Source: Roseiarcus sp050012775
Lineage (GTDB): Bacteria; Pseudomonadota; Alphaproteobacteria; Rhizobiales; Beijerinckiaceae
NCBI GenBank assembly: GCA_050012775.1
Contig: JBEKGN010000025.1
Coordinates: forward strand, 13,455-77,454
Direction: 5' to 3'
DNA: 64,000 bases
Shown here: positions 16,657 to 25,377 of the stretch, in pieces
Layout of the letters: each line of letters opens with the position of its first letter
How positions within the stretch are numbered: position 1 is the stretch's first letter
Notes under the pieces: generated by a model
The model's database searches: none
Seen by the model: only the letters and a program-made list of their open reading frames with translations
What the model was told of the DNA's origin: nothing
Program-made: the position numbers and the translations under genes

Positions 16657-18114
16657 ATGAACGACGCGCCGCGTTCGCGCGACGTTCCCCTGACTTTCGC
16701 AGATCACATTTTCTATCATGCGCGTGGGCGGCCGGAACGGCCGGCCATCATCTTGCCTGACCGAATCGCGACCTACGACATGTTGGCGCAGGGGATGCTG
16801 CGCGTCGAGGATCGGATTCGCGCGCTGGACCTCGCTCCGGGCGAAGTGGTGTGCGTTTCGCTCAAGAATACGATCCGCCACATGATCGTGACGGCGGCGC
16901 TTTTCCGCCTCGGTTTTCCGACATTGTCGGCGGGGGCGCCTGAGGAAATCATGCCTCTGAAATTGCCGGTCAGGACCTATTTGCAGGACGCCGGCGAACT
17001 CTTGCACCCGGGGCTGCGGCAAATTCTGGTTGGCGACGAATGGTTCGAGGGCGAGCGGCGCGCTTTGTCGACCGCGCCGGGCTTCGTCAGCGACGACGCG
17101 CTATGCCGGATCGAGATCACCTCCGGAGCGACGGGCGTTCCGAAGGCGGTTTGCGTGACCGCCAGGGAATTCTATCTCCGGGTCTTGCAGTACTACGTCG
17201 CGATGAGCATGGGCCTCGGCGAGCGGCTGCTAGGCCTCGTCCGCCTGAACAGCGCATGGGGATTTCGAGTCGCCGCGCGCACCATGCTCGCCGGAGGTAC
17301 GCTCGTCGGCGCGGATTCGCCGCGTGAGGCGTTGCTGATGGTCTCGGTTTACCGAGTCGACTCCATCATTGCGTCGACGCAGCAGGTGCGCGATCTTGTT
17401 CGCGAGCAAACGCGGGCGCCCATTCCCTGTCCATCGCTGCGCGCCGTCCTGCTCGGAGGCGCGCTGCCGACGCGAGCTTTGCTGCTCGAGGCTCGCGCCA
17501 AACTGTGCGAACAAGTCTTCGTTCAATACGGGGCGACGGAACTCGGTCCGATCGCCATCGCCGCAGCGGAGCGTTTGATGGATGTCGAGGGCGCCTCCGG
17601 CTACGCGTTGCCGGGCGTAAGGGTCGAAATCGTCGATGCGCAGGATCGTCCATTGCCGGCGGATTCGGACGGCGTCGTCAGGGTTCACGTGCGCCCGATG
17701 GCGCGGCCCTATCCGCTCGATTCGGGTCACATCGATCCTCAACAGCGCGACGGCTGGTTCTATACGGGAGATCGCGGGCGGTTGACCAAGGAGGGCCTGC
17801 TGATTCTCGAAGGGCGGACGTCGGAGGTCATCAATTCAGGCGGCGTCAAGCGGGCGCCGGAACTGATCGAGGAAATCGTGTTGCGACATCCCAATGTCGC
17901 CGAAGCCGCCGCGTTCGGCGCCCCCGGGCCGGACGGCATCGAGGAGGTCAATCTCGCCATCGTCGCGCGCACGCCGATCAGCCCGGAACACCTAATCGAA
18001 TGGTGCGCCGCGCGCGGCCTTGAAGTGGCGCAGGTGTTTGCGGTCGACGCCCTGCCGAGGACGCCGATGGGCAAGATCCGTCGCGACGAATTGAAGAGCC
18101 GGCTCATGCGGTAG
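16657..18114 (+). CDS. Class I adenylate-forming enzyme (AMP-dependent synthetase/ligase)
   Basis: 485 residues of the ANL superfamily, which activates carboxylates as acyl-adenylates and usually passes them to CoA or a carrier protein. The phosphate-binding loop is TSGATGVPKAV (155-165), with Ala where Ser/Thr is usual. It is followed by VQYGATELGPIAIA, the YTGDRGRLTKEGLLILEGR hinge region and the terminal catalytic Lys in RTPMGKIRRDEL. Substrate is not predictable. It starts three bases after an outer-membrane protein gene and has no ribosome-binding site outside that gene, so translation is probably coupled. The N-terminal half is short compared with long-chain acyl-CoA synthetases. Confidence 0.87.
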   Translation: MNDAPRSRDVPLTFADHIFYHARGRPERPAIILPDRIATYDMLAQGMLRVEDRIRALDLAPGEVVCVSLKNTIRHMIVTAALFRLGFPTLSAGAPEEIMPLKLPVRTYLQDAGELLHPGLRQILVGDEWFEGERRALSTAPGFVSDDALCRIEITSGATGVPKAVCVTAREFYLRVLQYYVAMSMGLGERLLGLVRLNSAWGFRVAARTMLAGGTLVGADSPREALLMVSVYRVDSIIASTQQVRDLVREQTRAPIPCPSLRAVLLGGALPTRALLLEARAKLCEQVFVQYGATELGPIAIAAAERLMDVEGASGYALPGVRVEIVDAQDRPLPADSDGVVRVHVRPMARPYPLDSGHIDPQQRDGWFYTGDRGRLTKEGLLILEGRTSEVINSGGVKRAPELIEEIVLRHPNVAEAAAFGAPGPDGIEEVNLAIVARTPISPEHLIEWCAARGLEVAQVFAVDALPRTPMGKIRRDELKSRLMR

Positions 18115-18186
18115 GCTCGCTCGACAGAGCCCAATCGGTCTCACGCAGGCGCCGGCGATTCACACATTTGGCAGGCCCGCGGCCAA

Positions 18187-18448
18187 TCACCCGCGCCCCG
18201 ACCGCCTCATCCATTCCTCTTCGTCGATTGTCTCGACGCCGAGTTCGCGCGCCTTGGTCAGTTTCGAGCCGGCGCCGGGGCCGGCGACGACGAGGTCGGT
18301 CTTGCTGGAAATGGAGTCCGACGCTTTGGCGCCCAGGCGCTCGGCCATCGCCTCGGCCTCGTCGCGCGTCATGCGCTCCAACGATCCCGCGAAGACGATC
18401 GTCTTGCCGGCGAGCGGGCGGCCGGCGGCGATCGGCGCCGTCGGCTCG
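18187..18448 (-). repeat. Duplicated BRCT-coding segment, copy in the yaiI fusion
   Basis: 262 bases that match 19826-20087 (3' end of ligA) with 17 mismatches by direct comparison, about 93% identity and no gaps. Similarity stops exactly at the stop codon on one side and near the EP-APIA codons on the other. The direct orientation suggests duplication within the locus. Confidence 0.92.
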
Positions 18449-18918
18449 GCGCCCGCGCGCTTCAGCCGCGCCACGGCGTTGTCGAGCGCGCCGAGGAAAT
18501 TCGAGCGGTCGCGGGGAGCGAAAGCCTTGGGCCCCGACGTCGCTTGTCCCATCGAGCGCAAGTGGTCCATCAGGTTGCGCGTCGCCAGCGCCATGCCGAT
18601 CGAACTTTCGCTGAAGCGCTTGCCGGTGGGCGCGATGACGTCGGCGCCCGACTTGACGCAGCGGCTCGCCAGCGGAATGTCCGACGTGACGACGATCGCG
18701 CCCGGCCCGGCCCGCTCGGCGATCCAGTCGTCCGCCGCGTCGGCGCCCGCCGCGACGACGACCCGTTCGACGCCCGGCGCGCGGGGGATCAGGATCGGGC
18801 TGTTGGCGACGACGAACACGGCGAGCCCATAGCGAGCCGCGACGCGATAGATCTCGTCCTTCACCGGACAGGCGTCGGCGTCGACAAAGATGCGCAGATG
18901 CGGTCTGGCGGCTTCCAT
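18187..18918 (-). CDS. YaiI/YqxD-family (UPF0178) protein fused to a LigA-type BRCT domain
   Basis: 243 residues from the ATG at 18918; the family is normally about 150. Residues 8-150 are a complete YaiI/YqxD domain: IFVDADACPVKDEIYR, VVAAGADAADDWIAE, VTSDIPLASRCV, PTGKRFSESSIG. The family has no proven activity and is regarded as PIN-nuclease-like (established family view, not shown here). Residues 158-243 are an intact BRCT domain (GKTIVFAGSLERMTRDEAE, ending EEEWMRRSGRG) that matches the end of the LigA encoded upstream on the same strand with 9 differences in 86 residues. At DNA level 18187-18448 aligns without gaps to 19826-20087 with 17 mismatches. The two parts are in one open frame with no stop between them. 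Confidence 0.9.
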   Translation of the reverse strand: MEAARPHLRIFVDADACPVKDEIYRVAARYGLAVFVVANSPILIPRAPGVERVVVAAGADAADDWIAERAGPGAIVVTSDIPLASRCVKSGADVIAPTGKRFSESSIGMALATRNLMDHLRSMGQATSGPKAFAPRDRSNFLGALDNAVARLKRAGAEPTAPIAAGRPLAGKTIVFAGSLERMTRDEAEAMAERLGAKASDSISSKTDLVVAGPGAGSKLTKARELGVETIDEEEWMRRSGRG

Positions 18919-18983
18919 GCCCAGGGATATAAGCGATTTGGCCAGCCGGGCGAAACCGGCGCCGCGTCGCCGGACCCTCCGCG

Positions 18984-19760
18984 CTAGGCGCCGAGGAAGC
19001 GCGCCGGACGTTTCTCGACGAAGGCGGCGGCGCCTTCGCGCAAATCCCGGGTGGCGAAGGCGCGAGATTGCGCCGAGGCCTCGGCGTCGACCGCTTCGGC
19101 GATGGAGGCGCTCCAGGCGGCTTCGAGTTGCCCCTTGATGAGGCCGAGGGCGATCGGCGGGCCCTCGGCGAGTTTTTGCGCGAGGCCGAGCGCCTCGGCG
19201 AGTAGATCGGCGTCGTCGACCGCCTTCCAGATCAAGCCCCATTGCGCGGCGGTTTCCGCGCTCAGCGGCTCTCCCAGCAGCGCCAGCGCCCGCGCGCGCG
19301 GCGCCCCGATGGCCTTTTGCAGAAACGCCGTCGTGCCGCCGTCGAGCGCCGCGCCGAGCCGAACGAAACTCAGGACGAAGCGCGCCGAGCGCGCCGCGAT
19401 CACGATATCGCCCGCCAGGGCGATGCCCACGCCGGCGCCCGCGGCCGGCCCGTTCACGGCGACGACGATGGGAACGGGCGAGGCGCGCATTTTCTCGATC
19501 AGCGGATTGATCGACGTCCGCATCCAGTCGCCGACCTGCGCGCCCGCCTCGAAAGTCTCCGTGCCCAACTGCGCGCCGGCGCAGAAGCCTTTCCCCCCTC
19601 CCGTCAACACGATCGCCCGCGCGCGCCATTCCTCGATCGCGACATCGAAGGCTCGCGTGAGATCGCTCAAAAGGCTGCCCCCGAGCGCGTTGTATTTCTC
19701 GGGATTGTTGAGCGTGAGAATCGCAATCGCGCCGCGTCGCTCCGTGATCACCATCGACAT
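18984..19760 (-). CDS. Enoyl-CoA hydratase/isomerase family protein
   Basis: 258 residues from the ATG at 19760, which has GGGGGAAAG upstream; a longer frame reaching 19853 overlaps the end of ligA and is not favoured. Crotonase-fold motifs: LNNPEKYNALGGSL, the oxyanion-hole GKGFCAGAQLG and NGPAAGAGVGIALAGDIVIAA, then FVRLGAALDGGTTAFL, where hydratases often carry a second Glu and isomerases an Asp. The end FVEKRPARFLG is typical. It hydrates or isomerises unsaturated acyl-CoA; PaaG/PaaB-like ring isomerisation is possible but not supported by neighbours. It lies between ligA and the yaiI::BRCT gene, all on the minus strand. Confidence 0.88.
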   Translation of the reverse strand: MSMVITERRGAIAILTLNNPEKYNALGGSLLSDLTRAFDVAIEEWRARAIVLTGGGKGFCAGAQLGTETFEAGAQVGDWMRTSINPLIEKMRASPVPIVVAVNGPAAGAGVGIALAGDIVIAARSARFVLSFVRLGAALDGGTTAFLQKAIGAPRARALALLGEPLSAETAAQWGLIWKAVDDADLLAEALGLAQKLAEGPPIALGLIKGQLEAAWSASIAEAVDAEASAQSRAFATRDLREGAAAFVEKRPARFLGA

Positions 19761-19825
19761 TGTTGCTTTCCCCCTTGTATCGCTTTGCGGCGCCGTCGCT
19801 GGCGGCGGCGCGCGCGAGATCCGCC

Positions 19826-20087
19826 TCACCCTCGCCCCGACCGCCTCATCCACTCCTCTTCGTCGATCGTCTCGACGGAGAGTTCGCGCGCCTTGGTCAG
19901 CTTCGAGCCCGCGCCCGGCCCGGCGACGACGAGGTCGGTCTTGCTGGAAATGGAGCCCGACACTTTGGCGCCCAGGCGCTCGGCGATCGCCTTGGCCTCG
20001 TCGCGCGTCATGCGCTCCAACGATCCCGTGAAGACGATCGTCTTGCCGGCGAGCGGGCTGCCGGTGGCGATCGGCGCCATCGGCTCG
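19826..20087 (-). repeat. Duplicated BRCT-coding segment, original in ligA
   Basis: Source copy of the 262-base direct repeat described at 18187-18448. It is taken as the original because the BRCT domain is an ancestral part of LigA, while YaiI-family proteins normally lack one. Confidence 0.9.
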
Positions 20088-21934
20088 ACGCGAACCTGTT
20101 GGAGAAGCGCGTCGAGCGCCTTTTCGTTATGCGGCTCGGCGAAGAAGTCGACGATCGATTCGACGACCACCGGCCCGATGCCCTCGATTTTGTCGAAAGA
20201 CTCGGCCGCGCCGTGCGCGCGCGCCGCCGCGCGCAAGCTCGCGAAATCGCCGAAATGGCGGGCGAGCCGCCGCGCGTTGGTTTCGCCGACGTGCCGGATG
20301 CCGAGCGCGTAGAGGAAGCGATTGAGCGCGACCGTTCGCCGCGCTTCGATCGCGGCGAAGAGATTGCCCGCTGAAAGTTCGCCGTACCCCTCCCATTCGC
20401 GCAAAGGCGGCCGGCCATGGCCGTCGCGCGCTTGCAGCGTGAAGATGTCCGCCGCCGTCTTGATCAGGCCTTTGGCGTGGAACAACTCGATCTGCTTGTC
20501 GCCGAGCCCCTCGATGTCGAAGGCGTTGCGCGAGCAGAAATGCTTGAGGCCTTCCACCGCTTGCGCGGGGCAGACGAGGCGGCCGGTGCAGCGGCGCACG
20601 ACGTCCGCCTTGCCGGTCTTTTCGTCGATCTCCCTCAGCGCGGCCGAGCCGCAGACCGGACAGATGAAGTGTCCTTTCCCGTCTTGGGGGAAGACGAAAG
20701 GTTTTGTCCCGTGCGGCCGCTTGTCGAGCGCCACTTCGAGAATTTGCGGGATGACGTCGCCGGCGCGCTGCACCACGACGGTGTCGCCGACGCGCACGCC
20801 CAGCCGCGCGATTTCGTCCTCGTTGTGCAGAGTCGCGTTGGAGACGACGACGCCGCCGACGGTGACGGGCTTGAGTTTGGCCACCGGGGTCAGCGCGCCG
20901 GTGCGCCCGACCTGGACTTCGATCGCGTCGACGATCGTCGTCGCCCGTTGGGCGGGAAACTTGTGGGCGGCGGCCCAGCGCGGGCTGCGCGAGACGAAGC
21001 CGAGCCGCTCTTGCAGCGCCAGGTCGTTGACCTTGTAGACGACGCCGTCGATGTCGTAGCCGAGGGTCGCGCGCCGCGCCTCGATGTCGTGATAATGCGC
21101 CAGCATCTCTTCAGCAGTGCGGCACAGTTTGGTCAGCGAGTTGACCGGCAGGCCGAAGCGGCGAAAGGCGGCCATCGCCGCCATTTGCGTGTCGGCGAGC
21201 GGCGCGCTGATCTCGCCCCAGGCATAGGCGAAAAATTGCAGCGGCCGTTCGGCGGTGACGCGCGGGTCGAGCTGGCGCAGCGAGCCGGCCGCCGCGTTGC
21301 GCGGATTGGCGAACAGCGGCTTGCCGGCCGCCTGCTGGCGCGCGTTGATGGCGAAAAAATCGTGATGCGCCATGTAGACTTCGCCGCGCGCCTCGAGCAC
21401 TTGCGGAGCGCCGTGCAGCGTCTTGGGGATGGCGGCGACGGTGAGCGCGTTGGCGGTGACGTCCTCGCCCTCGTAGCCGTCGCCGCGCGTCGCCGCCTGC
21501 ACGAGCTTGCCGTGTTCGTAGCGCAAGGAGCAGGAGAGCCCGTCGATCTTCGGCTCCGCGGTCATTTCGAGCGGCGCGGCCTCGTCGAGGCCGAGGAAGC
21601 GCCGCACCCGCGCGCAAAATTCCTCGACGTCCGCGTCCTCGAATACATTGCCGAGCGACAGCATCGGCACGGCGTGGCGGACCTTGGCGAATTTCTCCGA
21701 CGGCGCCGCGCCGACGCGCTTGTTGGCGGATTCCTTGTCGGCCAGCGCCGGATACGCCTTTTCCAGCGCTGAATAGCGCTCGCGCAGCACATCGTAATCG
21801 GCGTCGGAAATGGTCGGCGCGTCTTCCTCGTAGTAGCGGCGGTCGTGCTCGGCGATTTCAGCGCCCAGGCGCTGATGCTCGGCGCGGGCGTCGGCGAGGG
21901 AGGTGATTCCGGTCGGCGTCTTTTTCGCGGGCAT
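19826..21934 (-). CDS. ligA: NAD-dependent DNA ligase
   Basis: 702 residues, full length. It seals nicks using NAD in replication and repair. Domains in order: Ia and adenylation domain with nucleotidyl Lys129 in AEPKIDGLSCS; OB-fold near 325-400 (VGRTGALTPVAKLKPV); Cys4 zinc finger (CPVCG and RLVCPAQ); helix-hairpin-helix repeats (LGIRHVGETNARRLARHF, IEGIGPVVVESI); BRCT domain in the last 85 residues. A near copy of that BRCT segment is fused to the yaiI-family gene 1.6 kb downstream. In many alphaproteobacteria recN precedes ligA; here miaA follows instead. Confidence 0.98.
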   Translation of the reverse strand: MPAKKTPTGITSLADARAEHQRLGAEIAEHDRRYYEEDAPTISDADYDVLRERYSALEKAYPALADKESANKRVGAAPSEKFAKVRHAVPMLSLGNVFEDADVEEFCARVRRFLGLDEAAPLEMTAEPKIDGLSCSLRYEHGKLVQAATRGDGYEGEDVTANALTVAAIPKTLHGAPQVLEARGEVYMAHHDFFAINARQQAAGKPLFANPRNAAAGSLRQLDPRVTAERPLQFFAYAWGEISAPLADTQMAAMAAFRRFGLPVNSLTKLCRTAEEMLAHYHDIEARRATLGYDIDGVVYKVNDLALQERLGFVSRSPRWAAAHKFPAQRATTIVDAIEVQVGRTGALTPVAKLKPVTVGGVVVSNATLHNEDEIARLGVRVGDTVVVQRAGDVIPQILEVALDKRPHGTKPFVFPQDGKGHFICPVCGSAALREIDEKTGKADVVRRCTGRLVCPAQAVEGLKHFCSRNAFDIEGLGDKQIELFHAKGLIKTAADIFTLQARDGHGRPPLREWEGYGELSAGNLFAAIEARRTVALNRFLYALGIRHVGETNARRLARHFGDFASLRAAARAHGAAESFDKIEGIGPVVVESIVDFFAEPHNEKALDALLQQVRVEPMAPIATGSPLAGKTIVFTGSLERMTRDEAKAIAERLGAKVSGSISSKTDLVVAGPGAGSKLTKARELSVETIDEEEWMRRSGRG

Positions 21935-21960
21935 GGGAGAGGTTTACCGCACCGGCCGCG

Positions 21961-22875
21961 TCAGCGGAAGCCGAGCGCTTGCGCCCCCGCGGCCTCCGCC
22001 GCCTCCGGCGCGACCCAGGCGAAATCGGGCATTTGATGGCGCGCCCAGGTGAATTGCCGCTTGGCGTAGCGGCGGGTGTCGCGCACGGCGAGCTCGGCGG
22101 CTTCCCCCAGCGATAATTCCTCACGCAGATGGGCCATCAGATGCGGCGCGCCATGCGCGCGCATGACCGGCAGCGCCGGATCGAGCCCGCGCCGCATCAG
22201 GGCGGCGACTTCGTCGAGCGCGCCCTCGCGCAGCATCGCCGCGAATCGCGCCTCGATGCGCGCGTTGAGGGCGGCGCGCTCGGGCGCCAGGAACAGGCCG
22301 GCCCATTCGCCCGCCGACAACGTGGGCGGTTCGCGGGCGCCTTGAAATTCGGCGAGCGGGCGCCCGGTGGCGGCGACGACTTCCAGCGCGCGCAGCACGC
22401 GCTGCCGGTCGCTCGCGCGCAGCCGCCCGGCGGTGAGGGGATCGCGCTTCGCGAGTCTGCCATGCAGAATTTGCGTCGCTAGGCCTTCGGCCTCGGCGCG
22501 AATCGCGGCGCGCACCGCTTCGGGCACGCGCGGAATTTCGGAGAGGCCTTGCGTCAGCGCGCGGAAATAGAGCCCGGTGCCGCCGACGAAGAGGATCGGA
22601 GCGGATCGGCCGGCGTTTTCGGCCAGGATCGCCCGCGCGCGCGCCAGCCACAGGCCGACGGAGAAATTCTCCGCGCCGTTGATCTCGCCGAACAGCCGAT
22701 GCGGCGCCTCGCGCGCCTCGGCTTCGCTCGGGCGCGCCGTGAGCGCGCGCAGATCGCGATAGACCTGCATCGAATCGGCGTTGACGACAATTCCGCCGAA
22801 GCGCTTGGCGAGCGCCAGCGCGACAGCGGACTTGCCGCTCGCCGTCGGGCCTGCGATGAGGAGCGCGCGATTCAT
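21961..22875 (-). CDS. miaA: tRNA dimethylallyltransferase
   Basis: 304 residues from the ATG at 22875 (a GTG three codons earlier is also possible). It prenylates A37 of tRNAs reading UNN codons. The P-loop GPTASGKSAVA is at 9-19. It is followed by VNADSMQVYRDL, PHRLFGEINGAENFSV and the conserved FVGGTGLYFRAL, and it ends with the family motif RRYAKRQFTWARHQ. It lies 26 bases before ligA on the same strand; no hfq follows. Length and motifs are normal. Confidence 0.97.
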   Translation of the reverse strand: MNRALLIAGPTASGKSAVALALAKRFGGIVVNADSMQVYRDLRALTARPSEAEAREAPHRLFGEINGAENFSVGLWLARARAILAENAGRSAPILFVGGTGLYFRALTQGLSEIPRVPEAVRAAIRAEAEGLATQILHGRLAKRDPLTAGRLRASDRQRVLRALEVVAATGRPLAEFQGAREPPTLSAGEWAGLFLAPERAALNARIEARFAAMLREGALDEVAALMRRGLDPALPVMRAHGAPHLMAHLREELSLGEAAELAVRDTRRYAKRQFTWARHQMPDFAWVAPEAAEAAGAQALGFR

Positions 22876-22942
22876 CGCCCCCACCGCCGCGCTACAGTCG
22901 AACAGCCCATGAAAACGACTCGCATTCCCCCGTGCTTGGGAA

Positions 22943-24205
22943 TCAATCCAGCATGTGGCTGACCAGGCCGTCGGCGAGCTTGGGTTCGAACCAGGTCGAT
23001 TTCGGCGGCATGATCGCGCCGGCGTCGGCGACCGCCATGAGATCGCTCATCTCAGTCGGGCGCAGCGCGAACGCGATCGCCATCCTGCCGGAGGAAACCA
23101 AGCGCTCCAGCTCGCTTAAGCCCCGGCCGCCGCCGACGAAGTCGATGCGCTTGTCGCGACGCGGATCGGTAATGCCGAAAACCGGCTCGATGACGTTCTT
23201 GGCAAGCAGCGTGACCGGCAGCCGCGCCACCGGGTCGCCGCTTTGCGCGGCTTCGGCCGCGATCTCGGGCTTGAGCGCGAGTCGATACCAGCGTCCATCG
23301 AGAAACATGCCGACCTCGTCCGCGCGCGCCGGACTCACCGGCTGATCGCTCGGTTCGACCAAATAGCGGCGTCCGATTTCCTTCAAGACCTGTTCGGGCG
23401 TCAGTCCGTTCAAGTCGCGCAGCACGCGGTTGTAGTCGAGGATCGTCATCTGTTGCTGCGGCAACAGCACGGCAAGAAAATAGCCGTCCTTCTGGCCGCG
23501 CGCCTGCGCGACGCGCAAGGCCGCGGCCGAGCGGTGATGGCCGTCGGCGATATAGAGCGCGGGCAGGGCGTCGACAGCGCGCGTGAGCGCCGCGATCGTC
23601 GCCTCGTCGTCGATCACCCACAGCTGGTGGCGCACGCCGTCGTCCGCGGCAGCGTCGACCGCCGGCTTGTCCGCGGCGGCGCGCGCGAGCAGGGCGTCGA
23701 TCGCCGGCGCCGTCGGATAGGCCAGCATGACTAGGCCGGTCTGCGCATCGACCGCCTCGATCTGGCGCACGCGGTCGTCTTCCTTCACCGGCGTCGTCAG
23801 CTCGTGCTTGCGGATGCGGTTCTCGGCATAGGCCGCAAGCGACGCCACCGCCGCGAAGCCGGTCTCGACGCGACCGCGCCAGGTCAGGCGGTAGACGTAG
23901 TAGCAGGGCTTGTCGTCGCGCACGAGCGCGCCGGCGGCGATCATGCCGCGAAAATTCTCGTTGGCCTTGGCGTAGACGGCCGGATCGTACGGATCGATCG
24001 CCGGATCGAGATCGATTTCTGCCTTGGAGACGTGCAGAAAGCTCCACGGCTTGCCCTTTGCGCGATCGCGCGCTTCCGAGCTCGAAAGCACGTCGTAAGG
24101 CGGCGCGAGAACGTCCGCCGCGCGTCCCGGCGCCGGCCTCAACGCGCGAAAGGGCTTTATCAGGGTCAATGTGGCTCTCTTTCGCCCTAGGGATTTAACT
24201 GACAT
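22943..24205 (-). CDS. DUF1015 family protein
   Basis: 420 residues from the ATG at 24205. A TTG at 24169 with AGAGAG upstream, giving a start LTLIKPFRALRP, agrees better with the usual N-terminus of the family and may be the true start. The family is uncharacterised and often lies beside serine-synthesis genes; here serB is divergent and 260-270 bases away. Conserved blocks: LAPPYDVLSSSEARDRAKG, YYVYRLTWRGRVETGF, TTPVKEDDRVRQIEA, YIADGHHRSAAAL, and a C-terminal IAFALRPTEMSDLMAVADAG ending MPPKSTWFEPKL. The HHRSA motif suggests a ParB/Srx-like nucleotide-binding fold, but this is inference. Confidence 0.85.
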   Translation of the reverse strand: MSVKSLGRKRATLTLIKPFRALRPAPGRAADVLAPPYDVLSSSEARDRAKGKPWSFLHVSKAEIDLDPAIDPYDPAVYAKANENFRGMIAAGALVRDDKPCYYVYRLTWRGRVETGFAAVASLAAYAENRIRKHELTTPVKEDDRVRQIEAVDAQTGLVMLAYPTAPAIDALLARAAADKPAVDAAADDGVRHQLWVIDDEATIAALTRAVDALPALYIADGHHRSAAALRVAQARGQKDGYFLAVLLPQQQMTILDYNRVLRDLNGLTPEQVLKEIGRRYLVEPSDQPVSPARADEVGMFLDGRWYRLALKPEIAAEAAQSGDPVARLPVTLLAKNVIEPVFGITDPRRDKRIDFVGGGRGLSELERLVSSGRMAIAFALRPTEMSDLMAVADAGAIMPPKSTWFEPKLADGLVSHMLD

Positions 24206-24474
24206 TCGCCGGATCGGCGTCGGCGTCGGCGTGAGCGAACATTTGCCCCGGTTTTGACAGCTTGACAAGCCAGGGACGTCGCTGCGGCTTTGCCGAGCGG
24301 CTCATGGCTGGCCGAGCGGCCATCGAGGATCGGATAGCGCCGAATTTTCCGTCGTCGAAACGCACTTCTTCCGTCAGTTGGGCCCGAACGCACGATCCTG
24401 GACGCTTCCCGTCGGGCCTGCGATAGAAGCGCGCGCATCATCCGTCCTTTGTCCAGCATCCGTTCGTGGAGCCC

Positions 24475-25368
24475 ATGAAGTCAGCCGCCAATGTCGCCAC
24501 GCTCGTCGCCAATCCGCTCGATGGCGCGCTCAGCGACGCCTTGATCGCCCGCGCCGCGCAAGCCCTGCCGGGGTTCGTCGCCAGCCGCTGGCTCGATCCG
24601 GGCGTCGCCGCCGATTTGTTTTACGACGGCGAGGCGGACGCGCGCGCCGCGCTCGCGCCGTTGGCGATCTCGGAGAGCTTCGACGTCATCGTCCAGCCAA
24701 GCGCTACGCGCGCCAAGCGCCTGCTGGTCGCGGACATGGATTCGACGCTGATCGGCCAGGAATGCGTCGACGAACTCGCCAATTTCGCCGGCGCCGGCCC
24801 TTATGTCGCCGCCGTCACCGAGCGCGCCATGCGCGGCGAGATCGCTTTCGAGCCCGCGCTGCGCGAGCGTGTCGCGCTGCTCGCCGGCCTGCCCGAAAGC
24901 GTCATCGACGAGGTGCTGGCGACGCGCATCACGTTGACGTCGGGCGCGCGCGTCCTCGTCCAAACCATGCGCGCGCGCGGCGCCCACATAGCGGTCGTTT
25001 CCGGCGGCTTTGAGCAATTCACCGGCGCCGTCGCGCAGCGGTTGGGCGCTGACGAACATTGCGCCAACCGCCTGGTTACGGCTTCCGGCAAGATCACCGG
25101 CGAGGTCGCCGATCCAATTCTCGGGGCCGACGCCAAGTTGACGGCGCTGCGCGAAATCTCGGCGCGCATGACGCTCGCGCCGCACGAGACGCTGGCGGTC
25201 GGCGACGGCGCCAACGATCTGGCGATGCTCGAGGCGGCGGGCCTCGGCGTCGCCTATCACGCCAAGCCGACGGTCGCCGCCAAGGCCCACGCCCGGGTCG
25301 ACCATGCCGACCTCACCGCGCTGCTCTATGCGCAGGGGATAACCGGCGCGGAATTCGTCAGGGACTGA
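24475..25368 (+). CDS. serB: Phosphoserine phosphatase
   Basis: 297 residues from the ATG at 24475; an in-frame GTG at 24466 is an alternative. It performs the last step of serine synthesis, phosphoserine to serine. HAD motif I is ADMDSTLIGQE, with nucleophile Asp87 and Asp89. Motif II is VVSGGFEQFTG. Motif III/IV is the Lys region followed by VGDGANDLAMLEAAGLGVAYHAKP. The N-terminal ACT-like region of about 80 residues is present but divergent. It converges on the DUF882 gene with 9 bases between, and is divergent from DUF1015, a frequent neighbour of serine genes. Confidence 0.95.
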   Translation: MKSAANVATLVANPLDGALSDALIARAAQALPGFVASRWLDPGVAADLFYDGEADARAALAPLAISESFDVIVQPSATRAKRLLVADMDSTLIGQECVDELANFAGAGPYVAAVTERAMRGEIAFEPALRERVALLAGLPESVIDEVLATRITLTSGARVLVQTMRARGAHIAVVSGGFEQFTGAVAQRLGADEHCANRLVTASGKITGEVADPILGADAKLTALREISARMTLAPHETLAVGDGANDLAMLEAAGLGVAYHAKPTVAAKAHARVDHADLTALLYAQGITGAEFVRD

Positions 25369-25377
25369 GGCGCGCTC

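Noticed and set aside
22980..23000. tRNA T-loop-like sequence GGTTCGAACC
   Set aside because: It lies inside the DUF1015 coding sequence and no acceptor or anticodon stem surrounds it.
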